A DNA stretch of 64,000 bases from Ciona intestinalis (taxonomy: Eukaryota > Chordata > Ascidiacea > Phlebobranchia > Cionidae), in the NCBI RefSeq assembly GCF_000224145.3, contig NC_020179.2:1885612-1949611 (forward strand). The letters are read 5' to 3'. The notes beneath the pieces were generated by a model, which searched no databases, was not told the DNA's origin, and worked only from the letters and a program-made list of their open reading frames with translations. Each line of letters begins with the position of its first letter. Position 1 is the first letter of the stretch. Shown piece after piece: positions 42,123 to 56,982 of this stretch. The translations under genes were made by a program, and so were the position numbers.

Positions 42123-45100
42123 CTATGTGAGTTTCTGCTGTAAATTCATCAAGAACTCCTGCATGGACATTGAGCTCTCGGTGCGGTCTTGTATGAGACG
42201 AGATAAGACAAGCTGTCTGTCTCTGCTGTCGTCTCTGTAAAAAGAAATCAAAATGAGGTTTTCAAAGTAGATAGGAATTATTTTCGCTGGAAAATTTCTT
42301 TCTCTTTCAATACAATTAGCGAAAATAGACGGGAATTTATGGAATACAAAATGACAGCCATACCAGATTAAGATAAAAAATTCTGAATTGTGGGGTGGGG
42401 AAAGACAGGAAACCTTTAGCACATAATATCCAAATATCCTGATCGTGTTTTAAACAAACAACAACGGTATATGGAAGTGGTGGGGATCCGAATTTATATT
42501 TATTTAAATTTTTATTTTTTTAACTAATAAGTGGGACAAGAAAATAGAATGAAAAAGTGCCCCATCTTTTCCCATCCTACTATACATATAACTGTTAAAA
42601 AATTGTATCTAAAACTCCCGAATGCATTTGGCTAAGTATTAGTTCAATGGCAAGACATTTGGCATAGAACGTACAAATGCAATATTTAAATATGACCTAG
42701 AGGTGTAAGCTAATGGTAACAGAAAGCAAGTTTTTAACAACAGTTGTTTTGTCGCTATATCCTGTCTTTTCGTTTAAATATTTCTTAATATTCACGAAAA
42801 TATTCGAAGAGACAAATACAGTTTTATTATTCTTAGAGAAAGATACCTTATAACAGATATAGGAGCATGATGTGGTCGGTTCTCTTGCAACCAGTCAACA
42901 AAACTGTGAAACATTTCAGAGGATGGATTCTCAAGCTCCGGGATCGAAGACTTGAAAAGAAAGAAAAGTTAATACAATACAAATGGTATGTAGGATACTG
43001 TGGGTATGATAATATAGCAACAATAGCAAACATGATGCCCATGCAGTATTATACTATTGAATTCGTTTTGAGCACGAATACATTTGGTTATGAGTTACCC
43101 TAGGGTTCCACTCTATTCTATGTGGGTGAGATTCTGTGTTGTAGCACGACATTGGTCCCAAGATTTTGGCCAGGATTGGCTCATTTCTCCAACACCCGCG
43201 GTGCTATTGCATGGACGCACCAGTTTAAGCAGCCTGTCCCTTTCTCAAAGATAGGCGACAATGGCTTTATTGGTAATGGATGGGAGATTTTCCCTTGACA
43301 GCTTGGCCAAGGTTAGATTCTCCTGACAAATAGAGTAGAACCAATGTCCCAGGCCCCTTACATTGCTCTTCATACCAGCTCACATATATAGATAGAAGAC
43401 AGCAATACAGGCGGTCCATGATACCCTCTAAGACAACCCCAAATTTGTAATATGGTAACGGACAACAAGCTACAGTAGTGCCTTATGTTAGTAACATGTA
43501 AATAATTCAAGAAAATAATTATTTAAAAAAGTGTTGTTTAATTTCAATTCTCTTCTAAAGTAAAACGCACATGGTGGTTTAAGCATAACCGTCTAAATTT
43601 AGGCATAACTGTCTAAATTTTCACTCACAGGTCACTAACATAAGGCTCTACTGTACTGTCTAAATTTTCTGTCTAAATCATAACTGTCTAAATTTAGGCA
43701 AAATTGTCTTTTTCTTATACATACCAATGGCTCTTCAATGTTGCTGAACTGTGGATAATCAAGAACATCTTTGATGAAGGATTGAGATGTGAGTCTTCCC
43801 ACAAGGAGGTACATCTTCCATCCGCAGTCCAACAGGAAAGCCCCGGATTGGGAGAGAGATTCTGCCGTGAGGGGTAAGACATGGGGTTGGGGGATTTCCC
43901 TTCCTGATACAGTGAGCACACCCTGGGTCAAAAAAATGGGCTGATGTTAGAAATTAATATTTGCACTGTTGTAGGCGTCAAGGCGTGTGTAACGTCCTTG
44001 GGAAAGACATTTAACAGAAATTGGTGGTCCTTTATTCAAACAGGATTTCTGTGATAGTTATCTCTCTCAGTTAAAAACTAAAAAGACAATGTTGCTTCTG
44101 CACACATGACAGGCCACCACAAGACCATCATAAAATATAAGATTCAGTATAGTTGATATAAGCCCCTAATGAATAGAACCTGCAGAAAGAGCGGTCGTTG
44201 AACCTGGGTGTTCTGTTTCATACTCCTTGTGCCCGCTCACGACCTAGTATGATACTTTGTGCGTAATTTTTTGGAGGGAATTTTTATGTGGCTTACGATT
44301 TAGACAGCCCATTAGTAACCACTGGGTTAAAGAAATTATCATTAAGTGCCTCGCCCAAGGACTAATACATCCACAATGGTAGCAGTGACGAGCCTTGAAT
44401 CATTCATTAGCTCTGGGTTGTTATAGGCAGGCAAGCTAACCATTTTGCCACGGTGCCGGATAATTACTGATGAATAATTTTACCTCATCATTAAGGTCGT
44501 CCACTCTATAAAGGTCCGGATGCAAATCCAGCATCTGGTAGAGCGCGGGTTGCATCTTAAAGTTGATCATTGCGAAGACTCGATCGTCTAAACGTGTTGA
44601 GATGCCGGTTCGGAAAGCTCGCTGTGAAAGTTAGGTTGGGGTAAGATGGTTTCTGTTTTTTTTCTCTTTTATCGTCACATTTGGTAGTAAACAAAGAATA
44701 CTTACAGAATTATATTACTGTATCCTACTATCCTCATAACTCTAACAGCTTTGCTAATTGTCAGAAGTATTAAAATAACGTATTGTCCAAAATTAGCAAA
44801 AAACATTACCGGAAATAAAGTTTTGCATTTTATAACAATCTTTTTTTAGTTGGAATTGCAAAGGACGTTTTTTAATTTTAAAAAACAAAAATTTCAGATC
44901 AAATTTGTTATCGATGCGTTTTACTTTTAAAAACAAAGAATTTAACACTATTGTAGAAACACATTGTTAACAAAAGTCCCTTCCATAAAAAAACAACTCA
45001 AAACTAAAATGTGGATTTTAAACATATTTTTAACCAAATATAATCAAAGTTTGACAAAATTAACGCATTTAACTCACATGTTTGAGCAAACATTGGATGT

Positions 45101-48100
45101 ACAGTGGGAGCAGTCTAAGAGATTTTGGGACGTAAACTCCTGCAGTGGTCATGCCTTGTGGCAGTGTTTCCTTGTATGCCTTCAGTGGATCAACCAATGC
45201 ATTCATGAGAGCTTCACGTGCATCACTGACCGATGCAGTGACTGATCTGTCCACAGCTGACAAGGAAGAATTTTTTTATTAATTTTTGAAATTTATTAAA
45301 ATTGTAATGGCTAGCAAAAATGTAAATTTTTATACATCTAAACTTGTAAAAACACAGTTTTTTTTGAGGGTTTGAAATTTTTATAAAAATGGGTATATTA
45401 ATATATGATTCGTTTAGTAATTCTTCTCATAATTGAACAAAAAAATCTACTAAATTTGCTACTATATAATATAGATTCCTTCGCTTTTTAGAAGTAAAGC
45501 CAAATTCCACAATATTTTGATTTGTTCTTATGAGCCAAAATTCATATCACTACCTTTTTTAAAAAATTTAAAAAACTTAATTTGCATCTGTGTAATGGGA
45601 AATATTTGCATTTAATGAAATTTGAGTTTTTGTAAATTTGTTTCTTAAAGGAATGGGGGCAACAGCTCTTCACCCATGCATGTATACCGCTGCTTATTAT
45701 TATTACATTAAATATCCTTACATAAAATTAAATTATTTTTTACATTAAGTTTCATTACATAAAATTACATTAATTTTTACATTAAATTTCCTTACCTAAA
45801 ATTACATTAATTTTTACATTAAATTTCCTTACCTAAAATTACATTAATTTTTACATTAAATTTTCTTACTTACCCATTTTTGAAAGCAGAGATATGACAG
45901 CCACACAATCCACGCTGTTAAATACTTCGGCAGGTGATTTTACAACAGGTATACATAACGTGTGGACCCTTATACGCCTTTCACCCTGTTGAATTAATGC
46001 ATACTAAATTATTGCATGTTCAAATTTATTTGTATTACAGTATATAAAAAATACAAATTGTTTTCTGTATTATTGCTCTTTATAAACTGTTATCGAATTA
46101 AATAGGCCGAGCTTCTAGTTCCTCTTGCCTTAGAAATTGGGTTGATAAAAGCCTAACTATTTTGGGTGTCCGGAGGACATTTAATTAAATCCTTGAAACA
46201 GGGATGACTATATGTGTTTTAGAACTCGTTTCAAGCGCAAAGTAGCTTTAACTGTGCTGTTACTCGTCTATACAAACAAACAGAATATATTGCATTCACC
46301 AAATTAATCAGTGAGGTTATATATTTGATTTTGTTAAAAAAGTTAAAAACCCTGTATGGCCCTAATTACTGGCCCCGTGGTTTAGGTGCCTGCGTTGTAA
46401 CCAAAGTGTCCCCAGTTCGATGCTTGACTGGGATACTAACACTGATCGCGTATGTGTCCTTGGACAAGACACTTAACGGACATTGCTCCAACCCAGCGAT
46501 CACTAATTGGTTCTCCAAACTATTACCCATATTAAAACAAAAATCATACACAAAGTTAAAAAGTGTGGTAACACGTAAGCACACGAGGATAAAAATACAC
46601 GTCGGACTGCGATGCGGTGTGGCAAAGTTGAGCACCGGTCGCATGAAAGACTTAAATGGGCTTTTCGGGTGTCAACTTGGGGTAAGGGGCCAAACTTGGC
46701 CTAAAACCCAGGTGTGACAAGGACTTTCCCAAAAAAGAATAAAAAATTTCACATTATACCCACCTTGCTTGTAGTGTAAAGTAAAGCAGCTTGGAAACAG
46801 ACAGCAGATAAATCAGTGAGAGGATCTTCAATTGAAAGATTGACCGCATAACCAGCATCGGGATTTATATTCGCCAGGGACAGAAGGTCAGTTGAACGAA
46901 CAAAGAAATTTCCATGAAAAGTGTGAATGGCGAGACCTGTGTAGAAGTTTTTGTGATTTTTGGATAAAATGGTAAATACTGTTTTAGTGTAGCAGTGGTA
47001 GTAAACTAGTAATATATTGGGGTTTTAAAATGAGCTAGAATATGAATGATTTACTTAAAGTTGTAAAAAATAAGATCCTAATTGGTATTTTTACCACTTA
47101 ATGGTTGTGGCTACCTTATAAAGCCACTCAACACCCATACCCCTATGCTAAACCAATGAAGGAATAGATTTGTTTTAACAGTTTATATTAGTAGGTTGGG
47201 GTAAGATGGGACAACTTTGACACGTAATATCCAAATATATTGATTGTGTTTTGAACAATTAACAACGGTCTATAGGAGTCGTGAGGATACGGTTTTATAA
47301 TTCATTAAATGTTCTTTGTTTACTACCAAATGTGACAAGAAAATAGAATGAAAATGTGTCCCATCTTCCCCACCTTACTATTTGTGTTACTTCATTTATA
47401 AATTTGTAGAAATAAGTCTATAAAAGACAAAGTGACAAAGCCAATAGCAGAGTCTTTGTTGCGGCCACCAATAAATACACTGACATCAAGAGAATATAGA
47501 AATTTATACACTTTTAGTTTTGTGCTTGTGACTATTTGTGATGTATAAAGATTAATTCTATACTTAAAACTTAGAACCACAGAACAATAATAAGACTTAC
47601 CCAAATCAAAATAAAACTTTTTAAACCATTAATTTTTATTACAAAAGCCAACTAAAAACTTCTGGAGGACTGATTTTGCAAATTAAAAAATAATTTAAAA
47701 AAATGCAGAACATTAAACAAGTAGCCTTTCTTACTACTATAGAAATGATCAAATGATGGAAAAAAATACGAAACTGTCTGACCATTACCTTTAGTGCATC
47801 TTATTCTCATTACAGATTCAAATCCAATTTTTCTGCTCAAATATCGCTCCAGGTCCCTGCTTAACCGTTCCGCTTCAATAGGGTTGTGCACAGTATGTAG
47901 AGACGGGTAGTAATGCATGTCACCAGCAGAAAAACGAGACGCACAAGCTACATAAAAAAATTACTAATTTCAATGTTTCATAAAACACAAATTAAAAAAA
48001 TTACATTGTTTCAAAAATCAAAGGTTGTTTTATAAAACATAAAAAAAAAGTTTTTAATAATAAAAGTTTTTGAAAAGTAGTATAAAAGAATTTTGTTTTA

Positions 48101-51100
48101 TTTTTTAAAAATAAGGGACTTCTTTTTAATTTAAAAAAATAATTTTTTTTTTGGTTTAAAAGTGGGGGGTCGCGACCCCCGCAACCCCCCTGGCTGCGAC
48201 ACTGGGTATTAGTATTGCTATGTAAAAGTATGTAACATATAAAATCCTGTGCTACTTACACAGAGTGGCGATGTCGATGTATTGAGAATTGAAGAAGAAA
48301 AAATCAATGGCCACCTGTAGAATGAAACATTAACTTTCAAGTACAGCAAATATAAACAATGACATGTTTAGGCCAAGGGGGGAATAAAAGCAAAATCACA
48401 AAATTTCATTTATAATAAACAATGACATAACCTAAAAATGTCTGAAAATTTTTAAAGACCAGGTTTAACATATTAAAATTAATTTAGAATGAAACATTAA
48501 CTTTCAAGTACAACAAACATAAGCAATGACATGTTTAAGCCAAGGGGTAAAAAAAGAGTTATCGCAAAATAGCATTTATAATAAACAATGACATAACCTA
48601 AAAATGTCTGAAATTTTTTAAAGACCAGGTTTAACATATTAAAATTAATTTTTTATCAAAATTGTTTCCTAAAACAGCTCTTGGCAATAGATCAGAGAGA
48701 AGATCTTTTTGTCATGTGACCTCGTTCATATATAATAGAAACAGACAACAGTATTCAATTAACATTGTAGTAGCATAGGCATGGTCCTGGTTTCATGTCA
48801 TATGTGCAAATATACAAATGGCCTTGAAAGAAGGTATTGTTATCTTAGTAAACAATGACATTTAAAACCTATGTCGTAACTTTACCCATGTTACTTAAAG
48901 TTAAGAATTAGTTTTATCCTACACAACAGAGGGCATGTCTCAAGTACAAAAAAGGTAAAAATATGATCAAAATTATTAAAAATTAAAAAAAAAGTAGAAA
49001 AGCCTTTTTTTTTTGGAGCCTGGAGTCTCTGTTGAGATAAGTTTTACTAGTTTAACGCATATTCATTTTTTTAAAGAACAAATTTTGTATTTTACCTGCT
49101 GTGCAGAACAGTCGAGAGCTAATTTCTTGTAATAATCCGTGCTTGGGTTGAGGGCAGTTGTGGATTGCTCTCCTGCTCTTGCATTAGGGTCCTCTCTCTT
49201 CTTCAACATCCCAGGACCTATAGATGGAATGGCTTGCTGGAAGACAGTCACACGTCCTCCAGATGCTCCCTGGGGAGGAAGATTAGTGGATGCAGGGGTA
49301 AATTAAGGACTCTTGTGACAATTTCATTGAATTACTCTGCGTACATTTAAGCTAAAGGGGTGGAACAAGGTTTTCGCTAAATTGCATTCATGATAAACAA
49401 TAAAATATTTTATAAAGCCTGACAAATGCTAAAGTCCAGGTTTAGCATATTATTGTTTTTTATCAAAACTGTATAACCCTAAAACAGCTCTTTCAGCAAT
49501 ATATTTTGGCACCCACAATTTAACAGATTATCTTTAGCAGTGAATATTGAATAAACTTTAAACGCACTAACAAAACAGCTAACAAATACCTACTTGAGAA
49601 AAAAACATAGAAGCGGGCCAAACCTCAATTCTTCACAAATTTTAATTTCTATTAAAACTTTTTAAATTTCCAAACAAAACTGCCACTCTGTCCATTAATT
49701 TAAACTTAAAACCTTAATTATTTAACAAGTTCTTTTTACCCAAACCTAATTTTTTACAAATTTTAATTTCTTTTAAAACTTTTTTAATTTCCGAAATTTA
49801 ATTTCTTTTAAAACTTTTTTAATAACTAAATTTGCACTTGCCCATTAATTTAAAACCTTCATTATTTAACAAGTTGTTTTTTACTTAAACCTACATATGT
49901 GAACGCAAGACAAAAGCATCTACCCTTGACCAAGATTTCAAGGGAGCTTTTTTAATTTCCGAACTAAACTTGCACTTGCCTATTAATTTAAAACCTTCAT
50001 TATTTAACAAGTTTTTTTACTTAAACTTTTTTTTACTTGATGTCAAGGAAAGATTCCCCATCCATTACCATTAAAGCCATTGTCGCCTACCTTCGGCTGG
50101 GCTCCAAAATCTGGTGAGGTCCATGCGGTAGCACCCCGGGTGTTGGGGTAATGGGCCAATCTTGGCCTAAACCCTAGGACCCTAGCTACAGTGCGAAACC
50201 TAACACACTACAAATAGAGTGGAATACTTAAAACTTACGATTAGTTTCTTGGCCACTTCAAGAGCGGCTCCGAGAGCTGAATACGTGTCAATCTCTCCCT
50301 CTGCATCCACTGTGTGGAGGAGGGGGAGCTGATGTAGAAGATCTTGGACGAGCGATTTGCTCTCTCGAAGATTCACGAGCAAATTCTCAGGTGTTGGGAT
50401 AAAAACATCTAAAATTGATATTTTTTGTTAAATTTTGGTATTTTTTGTTGTGATCCAAATAGTTGTAATTTTTGTTGTTTCTTTTACCTGGATGTTTTTA
50501 ATATTATAATATGTGGAATCTTAGGATAAAACCCAGGCATTTATGGATAATTGTGAATTAACACTGGGTAAACACAATAATTTTTATGGGGTAACTCTTA
50601 ATCCCCTTAGGTTTGCCACCGCATGTAATATAGTTCACATTGAAACAAATCCATATTCAAATAAAGCTTATGCGTTAAATATTTATATATTAGGAAAGAT
50701 GGTACACATTTTCATTAAATTTTCTTGTCCCATTTGGTAGTAAACAAAAAAACATTCAAAGAATTATAAAACCGAATCTTCACAACTTCCATAGACCCTT
50801 TTTAATTCTTTAAAACACAATCAGGATATTCAGTTTTGCTATAAGTGTTCCATCTTACCCCACACTACTGTTATCAACATTGTTAACTATGTTACTAACC
50901 ATCAATATCTGAGACAATTATCATTTGTGGTTGTGAGAGGCCTTCACTTAGTCTGTAGAAATGAACCGTCCCATTATAAGTGAGGAATCCTATCCTGGTC
51001 CTTCCATCACCTGGCATATGATCAAGATGATCCAGAAGTGACTGAAAAAAATGGATTTAAGTTTTGCCCAAAACTGGATATAGTTTTATGATAATGCATT

Positions 51101-54100
51101 GCAGATTTAAAAATTGAAAATGAAATTGAAAGAATTGTGAGTAATATAATAAAAAATCAAAACTAATCATTTTTTAAAGTCGCAAAAACAAAATGAATTT
51201 ACGTTTTGCCAAAAACTGGAGGTAGTTTTATGATAAAGTATCGCAGCATTAAAAATGAAAATTAAAAAATTAGTGTGAATATAATGTAAAAACAAAAATT
51301 ATTTTTAAACTTGCAAAAACAAACTGCGAAAGGAACACTTTGGTGTAAAGGTATGTGGAAAATAGCAATTAAACAATATTTTTTAATAAAATGGTTATAC
51401 TTACATAAAAAATATTAAAAAACTTGGTATACTTATATCAAAAAAACATTAAAAACTAGTTTTACTTTCATAAAAAAAACAAACAATAAAAAGTGGGTAT
51501 ACTTACATAAAAAAATAAACATTAAAAACTTGTCATACTTACATCGCAAACTATCTGTAGGTAACCGGATTCAATGGCAGAATGTGAAACATCCATTAGG
51601 AAAAGGTAAACAGCAGGTTGAGGGGGTCGTAACATGTATTCCTGTGGTGCTGTGAATATAATGGAATGTATATTAGGGTGGGGTAAGATGGGTCACTTTT
51701 TATTCTATTTTCTCGTCCCATGTTGTAGAAAAAAAAATGCACGGAATAATAAAACCGTACCCTCATGACTCCCATAGACCAATGTTAATTTAATTGTTTA
51801 AAACACGATTAGGACATTTAGAATATTTTAGATATTATGCGCTAAAAGTGTCCCGTCTTCCTCCATTCTACTATATAAACTATGAAAGCTAGTGGTAACA
51901 CACACAGATAACAGGCAAACTACTTATACAGTCGGGCTAATTAAATTGGATACTAGGACAGGAAATTTGGCTAATAAATCACATTTTTCAACTAGTAAAT
52001 TTTTCGGCCTATGAGGTCCTACAGCAAGTTATACCAGGATCAAGTTTTGAGCCAGAGTTTGTACATTACCCCAAACTGTGCTGTAGTAGTTTAGAATAAC
52101 CTAATGTTCCATCAATGGTTGCTATAAATTGTGATAACATTTGACAAGTCAAATAAATGGGCTTCAAAAATAGGATTTGGCATGTACTTCCCAACAATCA
52201 AGATTACGAATCCGATTTAGATGCTAAATAACCTACCGATAAACTCGATGGTTGAGTTTGTACATTCAGGTCTCGTGTGCGGCTCGCCGTACGTTTTAGT
52301 CACCGGGTGGTGCAAGAACTCCTCAGCCGTGTCATTTACCATGAAACACATGTTACAGCGCCATTTTCGCTCCTGTAAGAAGCTCACGAATGGATTGATG
52401 TACGTGCGACAACGCTTGCAACGTACGATGGTGCCTGGAATGTTGGAAAAAGTTAAAATAAAAAAAAATGCTAATAAAAAATTTAAATCAGCACTTTGAC
52501 TACTACACGGAAAAACACCATCATTTTGTTGTGCACCTGTTTGAATTTATATGTTTGCTTTGTAGTATATACATATTCCAATGTATATGTATATATTTCT
52601 ATATGTATATTTTATCATTTACTTAATTTAAAGAATTTTTTGACCATCTTGTTTAAAAAATTAGGCAATTTTGTAGCATTATTTGATTTAAATTTTGAAA
52701 CGGTGTACTAGACTATTGAAAATTTAAAATAAAATAATACCACCAAAGGTCTCTTTTTTTACTTTTACACAATAGAATATAGTCGGAAAAGCCTTACCCG
52801 CTGATATTACAGGTAAAGAGCTTAGATCCTTAAAAGGATGAATGATCAAACCAAATGGAAGCTTCACTTTGCCCAGTAGGTTTTGAGTATGAGGTACAGC
52901 TTTCAATGTAGAACAAAAAACACTGATGAAAAAATAAATTGGTTACTTAAAAATTGATTTTAAATCAAATAACATGATAATAATAACTTAATTTGTCTCT
53001 TTTTACGGTAGCGAAGATTTAGAAATATTTAAACGAAAAGACAGGATATAGCGATAAAACAACAGTTGTTAAAAACACTTACAGTTAAAAAATATATACA
53101 TTTATGTTATTTATCGAAAACTATGCTATTTAAAGAACAAAGAAAAGGGAAACAACAGAAAAACAACATTTGTTAAAACAAATTATTAAAAAAAAGTGTG
53201 GGAAAAAGTTGTGTGAGATATATGCCATACAATAGAAAAAAATTTCATTTACTAGGAATTTGTAAACTATACCTTGGATTGCAGTTCTTTCTGTTAGGTG
53301 GGACAAGCATGCCTTGATCAGCAGTTGTTTCAAATCGAAGAGGTGTTTCAACATGCTTGTGTGGCGGGAGAAGTCGTTTTTCCTGAAGTGTATTACATAT
53401 TAAAATACAGCAGTATTACGTAGTAATATAACTGATCAAAATAGTTGCAGATCTAGCATCTTGGACAGGTCATAGGCTAACAGAAAGTTTTATTTGTAAT
53501 AAACAAGCTAATTAATGCCAACTTTAATTTATATGCGAGTTAGATGACGTCATTAAAAGAATTGAGATATATCATAGGTGCCTAACATGGGTATGCAAGG
53601 TATGCGTATATACACCCTGAAAATAAATCCCATGAGTAGGCCTACCCAGATAGTATCTTATATAAAGATGTCTTAAAATTAACACTATACAGTGGTGATA
53701 GTGAAATGATCAGTCTATTTTCTAAATGAAAGCTAATAATGTGACAAGAAAAAATTGTTTATGCTTTCGCCGGCAATCTCGCATAAACTTTTTAATAAAA
53801 AAAAATGTGTGGGTACCTTGACTTTTTAAGTTTCTTTTTTTAAACTATATGAGTACCCTGACATTTTAAATTTTTTTTAAAAATCATATGGTTATTGGTT
53901 ACTTTAAATTTTCAAAAGTTAGATGCCCATGCCATGGTCATATCTAGCTTTTGATCCATAGATTCCTAATGAGTAATCTCTATTATAACTACCTGGCTAA
54001 GCATATCAACAAAGTACGTTCTGTACATACACCAACCTGCATTAAGTTGATAGGTCTTTCAGCATCACTTAAATTCATTCTGCCCATTGCATGAGATAGA

Positions 54101-56935
54101 GGTGGTTGGTTGGGTTGGGGCAACGAACCTGGGTATTGAGGGGTTGGACCTGGTTGCCGGTTTATGCTTGAACCGGTGGGCGGGGGGCCATTGAATTGGT
54201 ATGCTGTTTTGAATGGACATTAGAGAAAAAAGTAATAAATATGCTGTATTGAATGGATATTATAGGGAAAAGTATTAAATTGATAAATATTACTACACTG
54301 TACACAAGCGGCCATGAAGATTTACGAACAAGTGCGTCGGTAAACACTTGCCGATTATTTCTAAAATACGTCGAGAATATTTAATATGACAGACATTAAC
54401 ATTGTTCCCAAACAGTGAGGTAAAGCAAGCACAAATGGCATAATACAAAAACACAATTATATATATTAAACTTGTATCAGTATTAGATATCAGGCATGTA
54501 CTTAGCTATCTAAGTCCTGAAAGATTTTGCCCAAGTCTTTAATGTCATATGTTAGTTAAGAGGATAAAAGCATGGATATTGATCACACTGACACTCTACA
54601 CAAGTACAACGTGTTATTTCTACAAAGTATAATTTAATTTTCCAACTGTTTTATAAATACCAGTTCTAAATGCTTTTGTTAGAATTTAAAATTAGACAGA
54701 CTTGAGTTTGCTAAACAGTAATGCTTTTCTGTTCACTTGCTTTACAGAAGTAACATTTAAAAATGGCCACTTAGGTTTAAAAAAATATAGATAAACAACA
54801 CTATACCTAAAACCACCATAAACAAATTTTGTCTCACCATTATTTTGAGGGGGTTGTGTCATGGGTGCCTGTGGTGCCCCACTAGGTTGGGGTAAAGGTG
54901 GGGCAGCTAGGGGGTTGGGTGGCACGTATTGTTGCCCTGGTAACGGGGGTGGTGCAGGTTGGGCACTTGGTGGAGCAGACAGCTGGAAATATGAAGCGTT
55001 ACATTGTGAGTGTATTATGGTGCCTTAATTGGAATTTTCACAATACAGACTAGAACGCAGTAGTCCCCAGTCTCGTTTTTATAAAGTAACACACACACAT
55101 ATATAATTTTTATTTATCCATTTGAAAACGATAGCGCAGATCAAGTTTTTTAAAAAGTGAGGGAATCAACAGAAAAACAACAGTTGTTGTTAGATTTGAA
55201 CAGATATATAACAACGGCTTTAAAAGTATGTTCTTATTAGAACACATAATCTTAACTGGTTGATTAAAATCTTTCTAATCCATATTTTGGTAAAGACATA
55301 GCTTAGACAAGCTTAGACAAGCAAATATAATAGGTTTCTTAAAGGGAAGCCACAGAGCTAGCTGATTGTATGAATAAGGATTCCTTGAAATATTGTTTGC
55401 CTACTTTGTCTCACATAAAAGTCTCACATTAAACGATTTTGTAGACAAAAACAAAACAATAACAATTCCATGAAAAAGATAGATGTACAGAAGTAGAAAC
55501 ATATCAAGAGAAGCATAGGCACCAAGTTTTGTTTCATTTATTGGGTGGCCAGCTATAGTGACGTAAAAATCGTGCACCCTATTATTTAATATAACGTTAT
55601 ATACGAGGTCAAATGTAAAGAGCAGCGCCTTGTGCAAGTACATGCAACAAAAATAATTTGTTGATTTTGACATATCACTTTCCAATAAAAAAATCTTTTA
55701 AAATTTTTAAAATTTTGCCAAGTGTATCGGCCACTTTGTAAGGCAATCTCTGGAGTGTCAATGCACCCCAACAAGCTGTAACTTGGCATCTATGGTAAGA
55801 AGTAAGAACTTACCTGTTGGCCAGGTAGTGGGGGTAGGGAGTGACCGTGTTGGGACGTCTGATTTGGAAAACTTTGTGAAACATTAGGGGGAGGTGCGTG
55901 ACTTGTGGGACCAATGTTGCTTGGATAACCAGCTGTGGTATCTTGGTGTGTTATTATTTAGAAGAATTGTTTTTGTTAATGCATAGTTTGCTGGTTCTTA
56001 CCTTGTACAATTATGAGTTTAAAGTATACTTTTAATAATTTATAAATATTTTACGTATTACAGTCAAATCAGGCAAAATTGGCAGTAGCAATAGCCAATA
56101 TAACCTGGCCAAAATATTGTTACAGTGTAGTCTCCAAATTTCAATTAGCTAAATATTCTAATATATGGTGTAGGGTTGCAATAGGAAATGCATTTATTAT
56201 TATACTAGAATACTGGAATAGTGCGCACTCAGATTCTTAAACTACCATATTGGAATTTGGTTGCAAAGGGATTTATTGGATTAAACTAGGATGAATTTAA
56301 TCTAAAGCAAGATTATTGGCTGAGACCATGAAGGGGGATGGACATCAGTAACAGGGCATTGTAGACGATGCTAATAGGAAAAGTTACTTAATCAATGAAG
56401 AGGGTTTGCTGAATTCAAAACTAGTACAAGTTGAATACAATCTATGTATTAGTTACCTGTTCCAGTCTGATACGGATTTTGGTGGACATTTGGTGGTGGG
56501 GCGCTGCTGTACGATGTTGCCATGCTTGGCGGGGGCCGAGAGGGTGCATGAGGTCCATTAGACACATTTGGTTGGGGGGAATTGCGTTGGGGTGCATTAG
56601 GAAGGGGGCTGTTTGATTTTGGGGGTGTGAATTGGCTTTGGGAGTATGGGGGCATAGAGGGGTTGGGGGCAGACTTTGGGTAGGTGTTGGAGTAGTAACC
56701 AGCAGACACAGGGGGTCCGTTCATTGTATTTTGTGGGGGAGGTTGGGTGTTGGGGGAATACCCTGGTTGTGGGGGTGGTTGTGTATTAGGGGAATAACCT
56801 CGCTGCGGGTAGTTGTTATAGCCATTCACGGTGGAAGGAGGGTAACTTGGGGCAGTCATAGGGGGCTGGCTACCCCTGTATTGGTCTTTCATGTTGTATC
56901 CTTGAGGTGGGGGACCTAGGAAATAATTAAAACCT

Positions 56936-56982
<47 letters not shown>

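Noticed and set aside
48163-48204. ggggtcgcgacccc palindrome as a regulatory site
   Set aside because: Short, intronic and in a low-complexity stretch with no supporting context.
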